Shown here in pieces: positions 1 to 9,860 of a stretch of 64,000 nt of DNA. The stretch lies in the NCBI RefSeq assembly GCF_900143515.1, contig NZ_FSQT01000002.1, positions 4,155,501 to 4,219,500 on the forward strand, given 5' to 3'. How positions within the stretch are numbered: position 1 is the first letter of the stretch; the number at the start of each line of letters is the position of its first letter. This stretch comes from Micromonospora cremea (GTDB taxonomy: Bacteria > Actinomycetota > Actinomycetes > Mycobacteriales > Micromonosporaceae). The notes beneath the pieces are model-generated. The model was not told the DNA's origin. It saw nothing but the letters and a program-made list of their open reading frames with translations, and made no database searches. The position numbers and the translations under genes were made by a program.

Positions 1-702
1 CTTGACTACCGTTCCATCTCGGCAGCGGTCGAGCGGCACCTGTCGCACCGGGTCGCCGGCATCGTCGTCATCGCGCCGGTGGAGTCGGCCGGTGAGGCGC
101 TGGAACGCCTGCCCAAGGACGTCCCGCTGGTCACCGTCGACGGTGACCCACGCCGTCCGGTGCCGTTGGTGACGGTCGACCAGGTGGCGGGTGCCCGTGC
201 GGCGACCCAGCATCTGCTCGACGCCGGACACCGCACGGTCTGGCACGTGTCGGGGCCGTCCGACTGGTTCGACAGCGTTGGGCGGATCGAAGGCTGGCGG
301 GAGGCGCTGCTGGCCGCCGGGGTCGACCCGCCACCGTTGATGCAGGGGGACTGGTCCGCGGCCTCGGGATACCGGTGCGGGCAGCTGCTGGCGCGGATGC
401 CCGAGGTCACCGCCGTCTTCACCGCCAACGATCATCTCGCGCTCGGCGTGCTGCGGGCGTTGCACGAGTTCGGTCGGCGGGTGCCGGCCGAGATCAGCGT
501 GGTCGGCTTCGACGACGTGCCGGAGGCGGCGTACTTCATTCCACCGCTGACCACCGTCCGGCCGGACTTCGACGCCGTGGCGCGGGCGAGTATCCAGCTG
601 TTGCTGGCCCAGATCGAATCGGGTACCGGAGGGGCCCTGCGGCAGACCATCGCTCCGACCCTGGTCGCCCGCGACAGCGTCGCCGAACCGCCCCGCCGCT
701 GA
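1..702 (+). CDS. LacI-family transcriptional regulator, C-terminal part (5' end outside window)
   Basis: The reading frame is open from the first base, so the N-terminal HTH lies upstream of the window. What remains is the periplasmic-binding-protein-like effector and dimer domain of LacI/GalR regulators. It shows the VAGIVVIAP strand, a TVDQVAGARAATQHL segment, TAVFTANDHLALGVLRAL and the near-terminal SVVGFDDVPEA motif followed by PPLTTVRPD, all in the usual LacI order. It is the gene directly upstream of a ChvE-type sugar operon whose promoter holds an AGCGCT-centred palindrome, so it is the obvious candidate regulator, probably released by a sugar. The effector is not readable from the sequence. 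Family assignment is firm; the regulatory link is inferred from position. Confidence 0.93.
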   Translation, partial: LDYRSISAAVERHLSHRVAGIVVIAPVESAGEALERLPKDVPLVTVDGDPRRPVPLVTVDQVAGARAATQHLLDAGHRTVWHVSGPSDWFDSVGRIEGWREALLAAGVDPPPLMQGDWSAASGYRCGQLLARMPEVTAVFTANDHLALGVLRALHEFGRRVPAEISVVGFDDVPEAAYFIPPLTTVRPDFDAVARASIQLLLAQIESGTGGALRQTIAPTLVARDSVAEPPRR

Positions 703-720
703 CGGCGTCAGGCCCGGCCG

Positions 721-748
721 CCCGCCGCCCGCCGCCCGCCGCCCGCCG
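721..748. repeat. 7-bp tandem repeat (CCCGCCG)4
   Basis: Four perfect copies of CCCGCCG follow the LacI stop codon closely, with degenerate units (CCCGGCCG) on both sides. It is a simple low-complexity tract in the 814-nt spacer between the LacI gene and chvE. Confidence 0.85.
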
Positions 749-892
749 CCCGGCCGCCCAGCCGCACAGCCGCACCGGCGGGCACTGCGAGGGCACGTGC
801 CTCGCCGCACGCACCCGGCATCGCCTGTGCGAGCCCGCGCCATCTCCGATGCAGACCGGCCCCGTTTCCACCGCCGGCACCTCCGCTGCTCC

Positions 893-921
893 CTGTCGAG
901 CTGCCCCAGATATGGGGCAGC
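893..921 (+). repeat. Dispersed palindromic repeat, family A (CTGTCGAGCTGCCCCA...), copy 1
   Basis: CTGTCGAG is followed by a hairpin with arms GCTGCCCCA and TGGGGCAGC around the loop GATA. The same CTGTCGAGCTG(C/G)CCCA(G/C)ATATGG core occurs twice more in the spacer downstream of mmsB, once in each orientation. All three copies are intergenic and flank the same sugar operon. Confidence 0.75.
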
Positions 922-966
922 GCTCGGACCTGCCGTCGTCGGGCCGCCCGACAGGTCGGCGCCGCT

Positions 967-1043
967 TGATCGACTCGGTTTCGTTGATATGGCGGTGTCG
1001 GAGTGTTGGGGATGCCCCGATATCGGTGATACCGAGTCGATCA
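967..1043. repeat. 77-bp inverted-repeat element, copy 1
   Basis: A 77-bp unit bounded by perfect 13-bp inverted ends (TGATCGACTCGGT at the left, ACCGAGTCGATCA at the right). Inside the ends, further pairing (TC..GATAT against ATATC..GA) would lengthen the stem if transcribed. It aligns without gaps to a second 77-bp unit 190 bp downstream (64 of 77 positions identical by hand). No open frame and no flanking target duplication is seen, so it resembles a REP- or MITE-like intergenic element. Confidence 0.75.
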
Positions 1044-1156
1044 CCAGTCGGCCTTTAGGGCGCAGATCCGCAGGGGCAGCCGTCCGGCCGGGCCGGTCTG
1101 GCCGGGATCGCTGTACGGCCGGTCGCTGCCGGCCAGGCCGGCGGCTCCGGATCACT

Positions 1157-1233
1157 TGATCGACTCGGTTTCGTTGATGTCGCGGTGTCCGGGCGTTGGC
1201 GATGCCCCGACCTCAGCGATGACGAGTGGATCA
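1157..1233. repeat. 77-bp inverted-repeat element, copy 2 (decayed)
   Basis: Second copy of the 77-bp unit. Its first 22 bases match copy 1 exactly, but the right end has diverged (CGAGTGGATCA), so the terminal inverted repeat is now 10 of 11. It lies about 195 bp upstream of the chvE promoter. The rest of the spacer (1044-1156 and 1234-1427) holds nothing I recognise. Confidence 0.72.
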
Positions 1234-1427
1234 CCCCTGACAACCCCGAGGCGCAGGTCCGGTGGGCCAGCGACCACCGGACAGGGCTCGGCCCGCCTGC
1301 CCTGCGCGGCGGACATCGCGCCGACCGGGACGCAAGTCACTGTGTCCGAGTGGAGGGCGTGTTCGGGATGCCCTTGCCAAACGTGCCGCCGTTACGAGAC
1401 CGTGACACCGGTATTTCCGGCTAAGTG

Positions 1428-1456
1428 TTGACGTGCGTTATGTGAGCGCTAACACT
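1428..1456 (+). promoter_or_regulatory. chvE operon promoter with LacI-type operator
   Basis: A -35-like TTGACG (1428-1433) lies 16 bp before TAACAC (1450-1455). Between them, overlapping the -10, sits TGTGAGCGCTAACA (1441-1454), a palindrome centred on AGCGCT with one mismatched pair, the usual shape of actinobacterial LacI operators. A repressor here would block polymerase directly. The upstream LacI gene is the likely partner. Confidence 0.65.
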
Positions 1457-1516
1457 ACCCGGGAAGATGACAGGTGGCCCCGGCGGTCGGCGGGGGAGTC
1501 CAGAGAGGAGAAGCCC

Positions 1517-2659
1517 GTGGGCAGGAAGTTCCTGGTTGCTCTCGGCGGCGCGGTGCTGGCGCTGAGCCTGGCGGCGTGCAGTGGCGAGGGTGCTGGCAGC
1601 GGCGGTGACACCAGCGCAGAGAAGCCCGGCGACCTGACCATCGGTGTCTCGATGCCGACGCAGACCTCCGAGCGGTGGATCGCCGACGGCAACGCGGTGA
1701 AGCAGAAGCTGGAGGCCAAGGGCTACAAGGTCGACCTCCAGTACGCGGGCGACGACATCCCCACCCAGTCGCAGCAGGTCGACCAAATGATCACCCAGGG
1801 CGCGGACGTTCTGGTGATCGCGGCGATCGACGGTACGGCGCTCAGCGGCCAGTTGCAGGCCGCCGCCGACGCGAAGATTCCGGTGATCGCGTACGACCGG
1901 CTGATCCGTGGCAGCAAGAACGTCGACTTCTACGTCAGCTTCGACAACTACAAGGTGGGCGTCGCCCAGGCCACCGCTCTGCTGGTCGGCCTCGGCCTGC
2001 AGAACAAGGACGGCTCGAAGGGCACCGCGAAGGGTCCGTTCAACGTCGAACTCTTCGCCGGCTCGCTCGACGACAACAACACCCAGTACTTCTTCGGCGG
2101 GGCGATGGACACGCTGAAGCCGTTCATCGACGGTGGCACGCTGCGGGTCAAGTCGCGCCAGACCACCATCGAGCAGGTGGCCATCCTGCGGTGGCAGCAG
2201 GAGACCGCGCAGAAGCGGATGGAGGACCTGCTCACCTCCAGCTACAACGACGGCGCGCGGGTCGACGGGGTCCTGTCGCCGTACGACGGCATCTCCCGCG
2301 GCATCATCACCGCCCTGCAGAACGCCGGCTACGGCACCGCGGGTAAGAAGATCCCCGTGGTGACCGGCCAGGACGCGGAGATCGCCTCGATCAAGCTGAT
2401 CAACGATGGCGTGCAGAGCTCCACGGTCTTCAAGGACACCCGCCTGCTCGCGGACCAGGCCGTGAACGCCGCCGAGGCGTTCCTGCAGGACAAGCAGCCG
2501 CAGGCCAACGACACGCAGACCTACAACAACGGCGTCAAGGTCGTGCCGTCGTACCTGCTGCCGATCGCCACGGTCTACAAGGACGACATCAAGGCCACGC
2601 TGATCGACTCCGGTTACTGGACGGCCGAAGAGGTCGCCGCCGGGCAGGCCAAGAACTAG
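1517..2659 (+). CDS. chvE: Multiple-monosaccharide ABC transporter substrate-binding lipoprotein (ChvE-like)
   Basis: Extracytoplasmic sugar-binding protein that feeds the MmsA/MmsB importer encoded next. The GTG start is chosen for the GAGAGGAG ribosome site 6 nt upstream and because it gives a clean lipoprotein signal with lipobox LAAC (Cys21). The mature protein follows the ChvE pattern closely: MPTQTSERWI near the start, QYAGDDIPTQ, VIAAIDGTALS, VIAYDRLI, FNVELFAGSLDDNN, GVLSPYDGIS, VVTGQDAE and a C-terminal VKVVPSYLLPIA. At 380 aa it has the usual length. ChvE proteins bind galactose, arabinose, xylose and similar aldoses; which sugar is bound here cannot be read. A second ChvE paralogue lies at 40959-42062 in a differently ordered operon. 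Confidence 0.93.
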   Translation: MGRKFLVALGGAVLALSLAACSGEGAGSGGDTSAEKPGDLTIGVSMPTQTSERWIADGNAVKQKLEAKGYKVDLQYAGDDIPTQSQQVDQMITQGADVLVIAAIDGTALSGQLQAAADAKIPVIAYDRLIRGSKNVDFYVSFDNYKVGVAQATALLVGLGLQNKDGSKGTAKGPFNVELFAGSLDDNNTQYFFGGAMDTLKPFIDGGTLRVKSRQTTIEQVAILRWQQETAQKRMEDLLTSSYNDGARVDGVLSPYDGISRGIITALQNAGYGTAGKKIPVVTGQDAEIASIKLINDGVQSSTVFKDTRLLADQAVNAAEAFLQDKQPQANDTQTYNNGVKVVPSYLLPIATVYKDDIKATLIDSGYWTAEEVAAGQAKN

Positions 2660-2664
2660 CCGTC

Positions 2665-2697
2665 CGCCGGGCTCGGCGCTCGTCGCCGGGCCCGGCG
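2665..2697 (+). terminator. Intra-operon hairpin between chvE and mmsA
   Basis: Perfect 8-bp stem CGCCGGGC/GCCCGGCG with a 17-nt loop begins 5 nt after the chvE stop. There is no U-tract. Such a stem could stabilise the abundant binding-protein mRNA 3' end or reduce read-through into mmsA. Confidence 0.5.
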
Positions 2698-2740
2698 CCA
2701 TGGCGTACCGCGTCCCGATCTGACGATGAGGACAGTGACC

Positions 2741-4275
<1,535 letters not shown>

Positions 4276-4279
<4 letters not shown>

Positions 4280-5526
4280 CCAGCATCAAGACCCCCTCGA
4301 CGGAGCGCCCGACGCCCCCGGACCGCGCGCCGGCCGCCGCCCTGCACACCGGGACGAGCGACCTGCGGGCCCTGGTGTTGAACAACCTGCGGCAGAGCGG
4401 GATCTACGTCGCCCTGGTCGTCATCGTCGCGCTCTTCGCGATCCTGACCGACGGGGTGTCGCTGAGCCCCGGGAACATCACCAACATCGTCCTGCAGTAC
4501 TCGTACATCCTGGTCCTCGCGATCGGGATGGTCATTCTGATCATCGGCGGGCACATCGACCTGTCGGTGGGGTCGGTGGTCGCGCTGACCGGAGCGGTCT
4601 CCGCGGTCCTGGTGATCCAGCAGGGCTACCCGTGGTGGGTCGGCGTCCTGGCCGCGCTCGTCGTCGGCGTCGCGGTCGGCGCCTGGCACGGCTTCTGGGT
4701 GGCGTACGCCGGGATCCCAGCCTTCATCGTGACCCTCGCCGGGATGCTGCTGTTCCGTGGCCTCACCCTTCGGGTGCTCGACAACATCTCGCTGTCTCCG
4801 TTCCCGGCCGAGTACCAGCGAGTCGCGGCGGGATTCCTCAACGGACTGCTCGGCGGGCAGGGCTTCGACGCCTTCACCCTGCTGATCGGCGCCGTGGCCG
4901 TGGCCGGGTACGCGGTGAGCGGCTTCCGCACCCGCGTCGCGCGGATCCGCTACCAGCAGCCCGTCGAGTCGTTCCCACTGTTCGTCGCCCGGGTCGCCGT
5001 GGTCGGCGCGGTCATCATGTACTTCGCCTGGCAGTTGGCGCACGCCCGTGGGCTTCCGATCGTGCTGATCGTCCTGGCGGTCCTCGTCTTGGTCTACGGC
5101 CTGCTCACCCGGCGTACCGTCTTCGGTCGTCAGGTCTACGCGATCGGTGGCAACCTCTCGGCCGCGGCCCTGTCGGGGGTGAAGGTCCGCACCGTCAACT
5201 TCTGGATGTTCGTCAACATGGGCTTCCTGGCGGCGGTCGCCGGCGTCATCTACTCCTCGCGGTCCAACGGCGCCCAGCCCGCCGCCGGCAACATGTTCGA
5301 GCTGGACGCGATCGCCGCCGCGTTCATCGGTGGCGCGGCGGTCACCGGCGGGGTGGGCACCGTGGTCGGCGCTATGGTCGGTGGTCTGATCATGGCGGTG
5401 ATGAGCAACGGCATGCAGCTGATGGGCGTCGACCAGTCGACCCAGTCGGTGGTAAAGGGGCTCGTCCTGCTCGTCGCCGTGGCCTTCGACGTCTACAACA
5501 AGCGACGCGCCGCCGGGACCCGCTGA
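4276..5526 (+). CDS. mmsB: Monosaccharide ABC transporter permease MmsB
   Basis: Inner-membrane channel subunit of the ChvE-MmsA-MmsB importer (BPD_transp_2/XylH family). After a hydrophilic N-terminus of about 35 residues, long hydrophobic segments run to the end. Family landmarks are seen: [61 protein letters not shown] and [13 protein letters not shown]. The length of 416 aa is normal. The start codon overlaps the mmsA stop. The gene closes the operon; a 398-nt repeat-bearing spacer and a strong hairpin follow before the convergent phosphoesterase gene. Confidence 0.94.
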
Positions 5527-5658
5527 CGCCGCGTCCTCCAGGGACCTACCGACTGGTCGCCGGCTACGACAAGCAGCCGCGGGCCCGCTGCACACTCCAG
5601 CGCGCGGATCGCACTGAGAGTGCACGCCCCTCTGGGCTGCGCCCGCCCTGTGCGAGTC

Positions 5659-5681
5659 CTGTCGAGCTGCCCCACATATGG
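5659..5681 (+). repeat. Dispersed palindromic repeat, family A, copy 2
   Basis: CTGTCGAGCTGCCCCA then CATATGG, matching the left part of copy 1 at 893-921 with one change. The right hairpin arm is lost, so this copy is truncated. Confidence 0.65.
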
Positions 5682-5700
5682 ACCGCCGCCGCAGTAGCCG

Positions 5701-5760
5701 CCGTCCGGTCCGCTCCGGTCCGCTCCGGTGCGGTGCGGTGCGGTCCGGTCCGGTGTTGTG
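5701..5760. repeat. Pentamer-type tandem repeat (SCGGT/CCGCT units)
   Basis: About eleven consecutive 5-bp units alternate among CCGGT, CCGCT and GCGGT. The tract sits exactly between the two oppositely oriented family-A repeats and contains no plausible gene. Confidence 0.7.
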
Positions 5761-5770
5761 CGGATTGGCG

Positions 5771-5799
5771 ATGGCCCATATCTGGGCCAGCTCGACAGG
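5771..5799 (-). repeat. Dispersed palindromic repeat, family A, copy 3 (inverted)
   Basis: Read on the minus strand it begins CCTGTCGAGCTGGCCCA then GATATGGGCCAT, so it keeps the hairpin (GGCCCA/TGGGCC) with a compensated C-to-G change. Copies 2 and 3 face each other across the pentamer tract. Otherwise 5527-5884 holds nothing recognisable. Confidence 0.68.
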
Positions 5800-5884
5800 G
5801 TCCGGCCAGGCCCTGACCACCGCCCGCACGCTCGGCGTCTTCCGCGTCGATGCCACCGGAAACGTGGCCGCGATTCAGGACAGT

Positions 5885-5918
5885 GATCCCGCTGCGGCCT
5901 GAACGGCGCAGCGGGATC
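5885..5918. terminator. Bidirectional terminator between mmsB locus and phosphoesterase gene
   Basis: Perfect 12-bp stem GATCCCGCTGCG/CGCAGCGGGATC with a 10-nt loop. It ends 6 bp before the stop of the convergent gene, where a terminator for the minus-strand gene is expected. Confidence 0.75.
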
Positions 5919-5924
5919 GACGGA

Positions 5925-7301
5925 TCAGTGGCAGTTGCCGGTGCCGCTGTCGTTGTAGGTCTGCCCGGCGACCGGCACGAACTGCCAGTCGTAGCTGCCG
6001 GCGTGCAGGGTGAACTTCAGTACGCCGAAAGCCGAGCTGTTGCGAGCCTCGCTGTCGGGCTGGATGGTGCCGAAGCCGTAGTGGTCGGCGCCGCCCATCC
6101 CGGCGACGAAGCTGCGCATGCCCCGGCTGGCGTCGTAGCCACCGGCCGGGTTCATCGGGCCGAACCGCTCGTACACGTGGTTGTGCCCCCAGACGACCAC
6201 GTCGGCGTTGTGGTCGTATAGCGCCTGGTACAGCGGCCGCGTCGACGTCGACGGCGCGTGGTTGGAGCTCGACGTGAACAGCGGGTGGTGCCAGTAGGCC
6301 AGGGTGCACGGCCTGCTGCTGGCCGCGAGGTCGGCCCGCAGCCACTGCTCCTGGGTGGAGCCCGCCGACATGCTGATGTTGGAGTTCAGCGCCACGACAT
6401 GCCAGTTGCCGAGGTCGTAGGAGTAGTAGCCGCGGCCGCTGGGGCCGGCCTGCGTACCGAAGTAATTGAAATAGGGGGTGGCTCCCGACGTGTTGTAGTC
6501 GTGGTTGCCGGGCGTCGGGCGGGTACGCGCCTTGTGCCGGCCCCAGGTGGGGGCGTAGTAGCTGCTGAACTCGGCCGCGGTGCCGTTGCTGTAGACGTTG
6601 TCGCCGGTGGTGAAGACCGTTCCGGGGATGTTGTCGAGCAGTGCCGCCGTGGCGGTGTCGCCGGAGCGGGAGTTGGCGATGTCGCCGGCACCGACGAGGA
6701 CCGGGTCGCCGGAGGGCGGCGGTGTGGTCCCGGTCGTGACCACCAGCTGCGGGGCGTCGGCTCCGCCTCCGCGCGAGTCGTAGTAGGCGCCGTCGCCGCT
6801 GGCGGAGGTCACCCCGAAGCTGTACGTGCCGTTGCCGGTCACCGCGGCCCGGACGTCCAGCTCGTACCAGGTGTCGCCGCTGACCGCCCCGATCGAGCCG
6901 AGCGTGGCCCCGTCGATGGCCGGCTGGTTGCTCCAGGTGGTGCCGGTCTCCGACCAGCTCGTGTTGGACATCCGCCGGAACGTGCCACCGGAGTCGCTGC
7001 CGCTGTTGCCGCTGATCGTGCGCAGCCGCAGCTTGGCGGTGGTCACCGTGCCGCTGACGCCGCTCACGGTGAAGCGCAGGAACGACCGCCGGACGGGGGA
7101 GTTGTCGACCACGATCTGGGTTGACGTGCCGTAGTTGGTGGACGCCGTGTCGCTCTGGACGTAGGTGTCGGCGACCGGCATGAAGGTCACGCTCGCCGCG
7201 GACGCCGCTCCTGCGCCGGTCACAACGACGGCGGCGGTGGCGGCGACCAGCACCGCGACCGCCCCCAGCATCACCGGCGGGCGGGGAATTCGGTTGTCCA
7301 T
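5925..7301 (-). CDS. Secreted metallophosphoesterase with N-terminal DNRLRE/CBM96-like domain
   Basis: An exported phosphoesterase. Residues 1-36 form a signal peptide (hydrophobic AVLVAATAAVVVTGA, then ASAAS). Residues 37-190 resemble the DNRLRE beta-sandwich (VADTYVQSD, YGTSTQIVVDNSP, RSFLRFTVSGV). After a TPPPSGD linker comes a calcineurin-like phosphoesterase core with its metal motifs in order: GAGDIA, FTTGDNVYS, PTPGNHDYNT, YWHHPLF and VVWGHNHVYERF. This resembles purple acid phosphatase-like enzymes that release phosphate from extracellular esters. AGAGGT lies 6 nt before ATG. The sugar operon converges on it, and an exporter gene diverges from it. Substrate is unknown. Confidence 0.9.
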   Translation of the reverse strand: MDNRIPRPPVMLGAVAVLVAATAAVVVTGAGAASAASVTFMPVADTYVQSDTASTNYGTSTQIVVDNSPVRRSFLRFTVSGVSGTVTTAKLRLRTISGNSGSDSGGTFRRMSNTSWSETGTTWSNQPAIDGATLGSIGAVSGDTWYELDVRAAVTGNGTYSFGVTSASGDGAYYDSRGGGADAPQLVVTTGTTPPPSGDPVLVGAGDIANSRSGDTATAALLDNIPGTVFTTGDNVYSNGTAAEFSSYYAPTWGRHKARTRPTPGNHDYNTSGATPYFNYFGTQAGPSGRGYYSYDLGNWHVVALNSNISMSAGSTQEQWLRADLAASSRPCTLAYWHHPLFTSSSNHAPSTSTRPLYQALYDHNADVVVWGHNHVYERFGPMNPAGGYDASRGMRSFVAGMGGADHYGFGTIQPDSEARNSSAFGVLKFTLHAGSYDWQFVPVAGQTYNDSGTGNCH

Positions 7302-7522
7302 TCAGGACCTCTTGTCTGCGTTTGTCAGGCGCAAGGAACGTAGGAAGGTCGCCGAACCGGCGGACTACGGCCAGATGAACAGTACGCTCGACCAGCGAAA
7401 CATTTCGATGTTCCAGCCGAGTTCATCCACCGCATGTCTGCCTGCCACTCCCGGTCTCTTGTGTCCCGTCCGATCAGCTCGCAGGATGGCTGACCGTCAG
7501 CCCGCGATCCGAGGAGATGCTC

Positions 7523-8803
7523 GTGTACCTGTCGACCGTCTCCCGACCGGACGCCGACCCGCCCTCCTCCGGACGGCCCCGTCGCGGGCTGGCCCTGGTC
7601 AGCGGCAACGTCGTCGCCCTGGGCACGGTCAGCCTGATCACCGACGTCTCCGCCGAGATGGTGACCGCCGTCCTGCCGCTCTACCTGGTGCTGGGTCTGC
7701 AACTCAGCCCGCTGGCCTTCGGCGTGCTCGACGGCGTCCACACCGGCGCGAGCGCCCTCCTACGAGTCGTCGGTGGCTTCGCCGCCGATCGGTTCGGCCG
7801 GCGCAAGCTGGTCGCCGGCGTCGGCTACGCGCTCTCGGCGGTCGCCAAGCTCGGCCTGCTGCTCGCCGGCCGGTCGGTGCCGGCCATCGGCGCCGTCATC
7901 GCCGTCGACCGGCTCGGCAAGGGCCTACGCAGCGCACCGCGCGACGCGCTGATCACCCTCTCCACGCCAGCCGAGGCGCTGGGCCGGGCGTTCGGTGTGC
8001 ACCGGGCGATGGACAGTGTCGGCGCGTTCCTCGGGCCGCTCGCCGCGTTCGCGGTCCTGCTGGTCGTCGGGCAGTCGTACGACGCGGTCTTCGTCACCAG
8101 CTTCTGCGTCGCCGCACTGGCCGTCGTCGTGCTCGTGCTCTTCGTCCGGGAGCGCCCACCCGGCGAGCCGACGGACCGCCCGGGCGACCCGAAGGTCTCC
8201 GTACGCGAGGCGCTCGGTCTGCTGCGCAGCCGCCCCACCCGCCGCCTGCTGCTGGCGGCGGCACTGCTCGGGCTGGCCACGATCGGCGACGGCTTCGTCT
8301 ATCTGCTGCTGCAACGCCGCGAGGACCTCGGCCTGCGGTGGTTTCCGCTGCTCGCGGTGGGGACCAGCCTGGCCTACCTGGTCCTCGCCGCGCCACTCGG
8401 TGTGCTCGCCGACCGGATCGGCCGACTGCCGGTGGTGGTGGGCGGCTACGCGGCCCTCGGCGCGACGTACCTGCTGCTGGCCGGCCCCGTCCACGGCTGG
8501 CCGGTGCTCGCTCTGACACTGGCGCTGTACGGGACGTTCTACGCGGCCACCGACGGCGTGCTCATCGCGCTCGCCGGGCCGGTGCTGCCACCACGGCTGC
8601 GGACCACCGGCATCGCGCTGGTGCAGACCGGGCAGGCGCTGGCGTACCTCGTCTCCTCGGTCCTGTTCGGGCTCACCTGGCAGGCGTGGGGACCGGACAC
8701 CGCCATCCGGCTCGCGGCCCTGGCCGTCGCCGGGGTCCTCGTCGTCACGGTGCTCCTGCTCGCCTCCCCGTCCCGCCTGTTCACCCGGAAGGTGCCCCGA
8801 TGA
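7523..8803 (+). CDS. MFS transporter
   Basis: Twelve-helix major facilitator protein, probably a proton-driven efflux pump. The signature LRVVGGFAADRFGRRKLVAGVGYALSAV lies between helices 2 and 3, and a second copy, LGVLADRIGRLPVVVGGYAAL, lies in the C-terminal half, as expected for the two-lobed fold. A hydrophilic loop (REALGLLRSRPTRR) separates the lobes. GTG at 7523 is preferred to ATG at 7517 because GAGGAG ends directly against that ATG but stands 6 nt before the GTG. Its stop overlaps the next gene by ATGA. Substrate not identifiable; I also considered a tetracycline-type exporter, without support. Confidence 0.88.
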   Translation: MYLSTVSRPDADPPSSGRPRRGLALVSGNVVALGTVSLITDVSAEMVTAVLPLYLVLGLQLSPLAFGVLDGVHTGASALLRVVGGFAADRFGRRKLVAGVGYALSAVAKLGLLLAGRSVPAIGAVIAVDRLGKGLRSAPRDALITLSTPAEALGRAFGVHRAMDSVGAFLGPLAAFAVLLVVGQSYDAVFVTSFCVAALAVVVLVLFVRERPPGEPTDRPGDPKVSVREALGLLRSRPTRRLLLAAALLGLATIGDGFVYLLLQRREDLGLRWFPLLAVGTSLAYLVLAAPLGVLADRIGRLPVVVGGYAALGATYLLLAGPVHGWPVLALTLALYGTFYAATDGVLIALAGPVLPPRLRTTGIALVQTGQALAYLVSSVLFGLTWQAWGPDTAIRLAALAVAGVLVVTVLLLASPSRLFTRKVPR

Positions 8804-9786
8804 CTGCGATGTCGACCCGAACGAAGCTCGGTGTGGTGGCCGTCTCGGCGGTGCTGCTGGGCACCGTGGCGGCCGGCTACGCCGCCACGGCTGGGCAACG
8901 GGACCGGACCCCGCCGCCCGCCGCCGGCGCCGATCAGGCGGTCACCCTGGCGCCCGGGCCGCGCCTGCTGGCGATCACCGACCGGCACGTCTCCTCCGTC
9001 GCCACGGCCGACCCCACCGGGCCGCGCACCGTGTCCGGCCTGGAGTGCCTTCGGGTGTACGCGGCGGCCGGCACCGGCGTCTGCCTGAAGCCGGAGACGC
9101 CCTGGACGTACCAGGTCGTCGTGCTCGACGCCGCGCTGCGACCGACGCGGGCGATCCCCGTGCCCGGCCTGCCCAACCGGGCCCGGGTCTCGTCCTCCGG
9201 CCGGATGGTCTCCTGGACCACGTTCGTCGGCGGCGATTCCTACACCAGCAGCGGGTTCTCCACGCGCACCGGAATCCTCGACACCACCACCGGCGCCGCG
9301 GTGATGTCACTCGAGGAGTTCGCGGTCACCCGGGACGGCCGCGCCTACCGCAGCCCCGACGTCAACTACTGGGGCGTCACCTTCACCGCCGACGACAACC
9401 GCTTCTACGCGACCATGTCGACCGACGGGAAGCGGTACCTCGTCCGGGGTGACGTCGCCGCCCGCACCGTCGAGACGGTGCGGGAGAACGTCGAGTGCCC
9501 GTCGCTGTCGCCGGACGGCACGCGGATCGCCTTCAAGGAGGCCATCGACGCCGACCCGGCGAAGGGCTGGCGGCTGTCGGTCCTCGACCTGGCGACCATT
9601 CGGGTGACACAGACGGCGGAGACGGCCAGCGTCGACGACCAGGCGGCCTGGCTGGACGCCGGCACGCTGGCCTACACGCTGCGCCAGAGCGACGGCCGAC
9701 CCGATGTCTGGACCGTCCCGGCCGACGGGTCCGGTACGCCGAAACTGGTGCTGCCCGGCGCCGAGTCCCCGTCGCCGCTCACCTGA
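8800..9786 (+). CDS. Membrane-anchored TolB-like beta-propeller protein
   Basis: An N-terminal hydrophobic segment at residues 9-29 (KLGVVAVSAVLLGTVAAGY) predicts export with a membrane anchor or signal peptide. The remainder has repeated TolB/WD40-like blades, for example ECPSLSPDGTRIAFKEA, LSVLDLATIRVTQTAE and PDVWTVPADGSG. These propellers usually serve as binding scaffolds rather than enzymes. The start overlaps the MFS stop by ATGA, so the two products are made together and may act together at the membrane. No catalytic motif is seen and the function is unknown. Confidence 0.8.
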   Translation: MTAMSTRTKLGVVAVSAVLLGTVAAGYAATAGQRDRTPPPAAGADQAVTLAPGPRLLAITDRHVSSVATADPTGPRTVSGLECLRVYAAAGTGVCLKPETPWTYQVVVLDAALRPTRAIPVPGLPNRARVSSSGRMVSWTTFVGGDSYTSSGFSTRTGILDTTTGAAVMSLEEFAVTRDGRAYRSPDVNYWGVTFTADDNRFYATMSTDGKRYLVRGDVAARTVETVRENVECPSLSPDGTRIAFKEAIDADPAKGWRLSVLDLATIRVTQTAETASVDDQAAWLDAGTLAYTLRQSDGRPDVWTVPADGSGTPKLVLPGAESPSPLT

Positions 9787-9847
9787 CGGCGAGCGCGGCG
9801 GGGGGAACTGCCCCGACAATCCTGTAGCGGGGCCAAGCGGCCTGCAT

Positions 9848-9860
9848 CATGATCAGCCCA
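9848..9860 (+). promoter_or_regulatory. Leaderless -10 for the GNAT gene
   Basis: CATGAT followed by 6 nt and then the ATG start; no Shine-Dalgarno sequence precedes it. Same layout as other leaderless starts in this window. Confidence 0.45.

Noticed and set aside
721..748. CRISPR-like repeat array
   Set aside because: The units are 7 bp, contiguous and without spacers; it is a simple tandem repeat. No cas gene is in the window.
967..1233. A transposon with terminal repeats
   Set aside because: Each 77-bp unit has inverted ends, but there is no transposase, and the flanks show no target duplication.
7165..8799. A long in-frame extension upstream of the TolB-like gene
   Set aside because: It crosses the MFS gene in another frame and reads as Arg/Pro-rich nonsense. 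The ATGA junction at 8800 gives a proper start.
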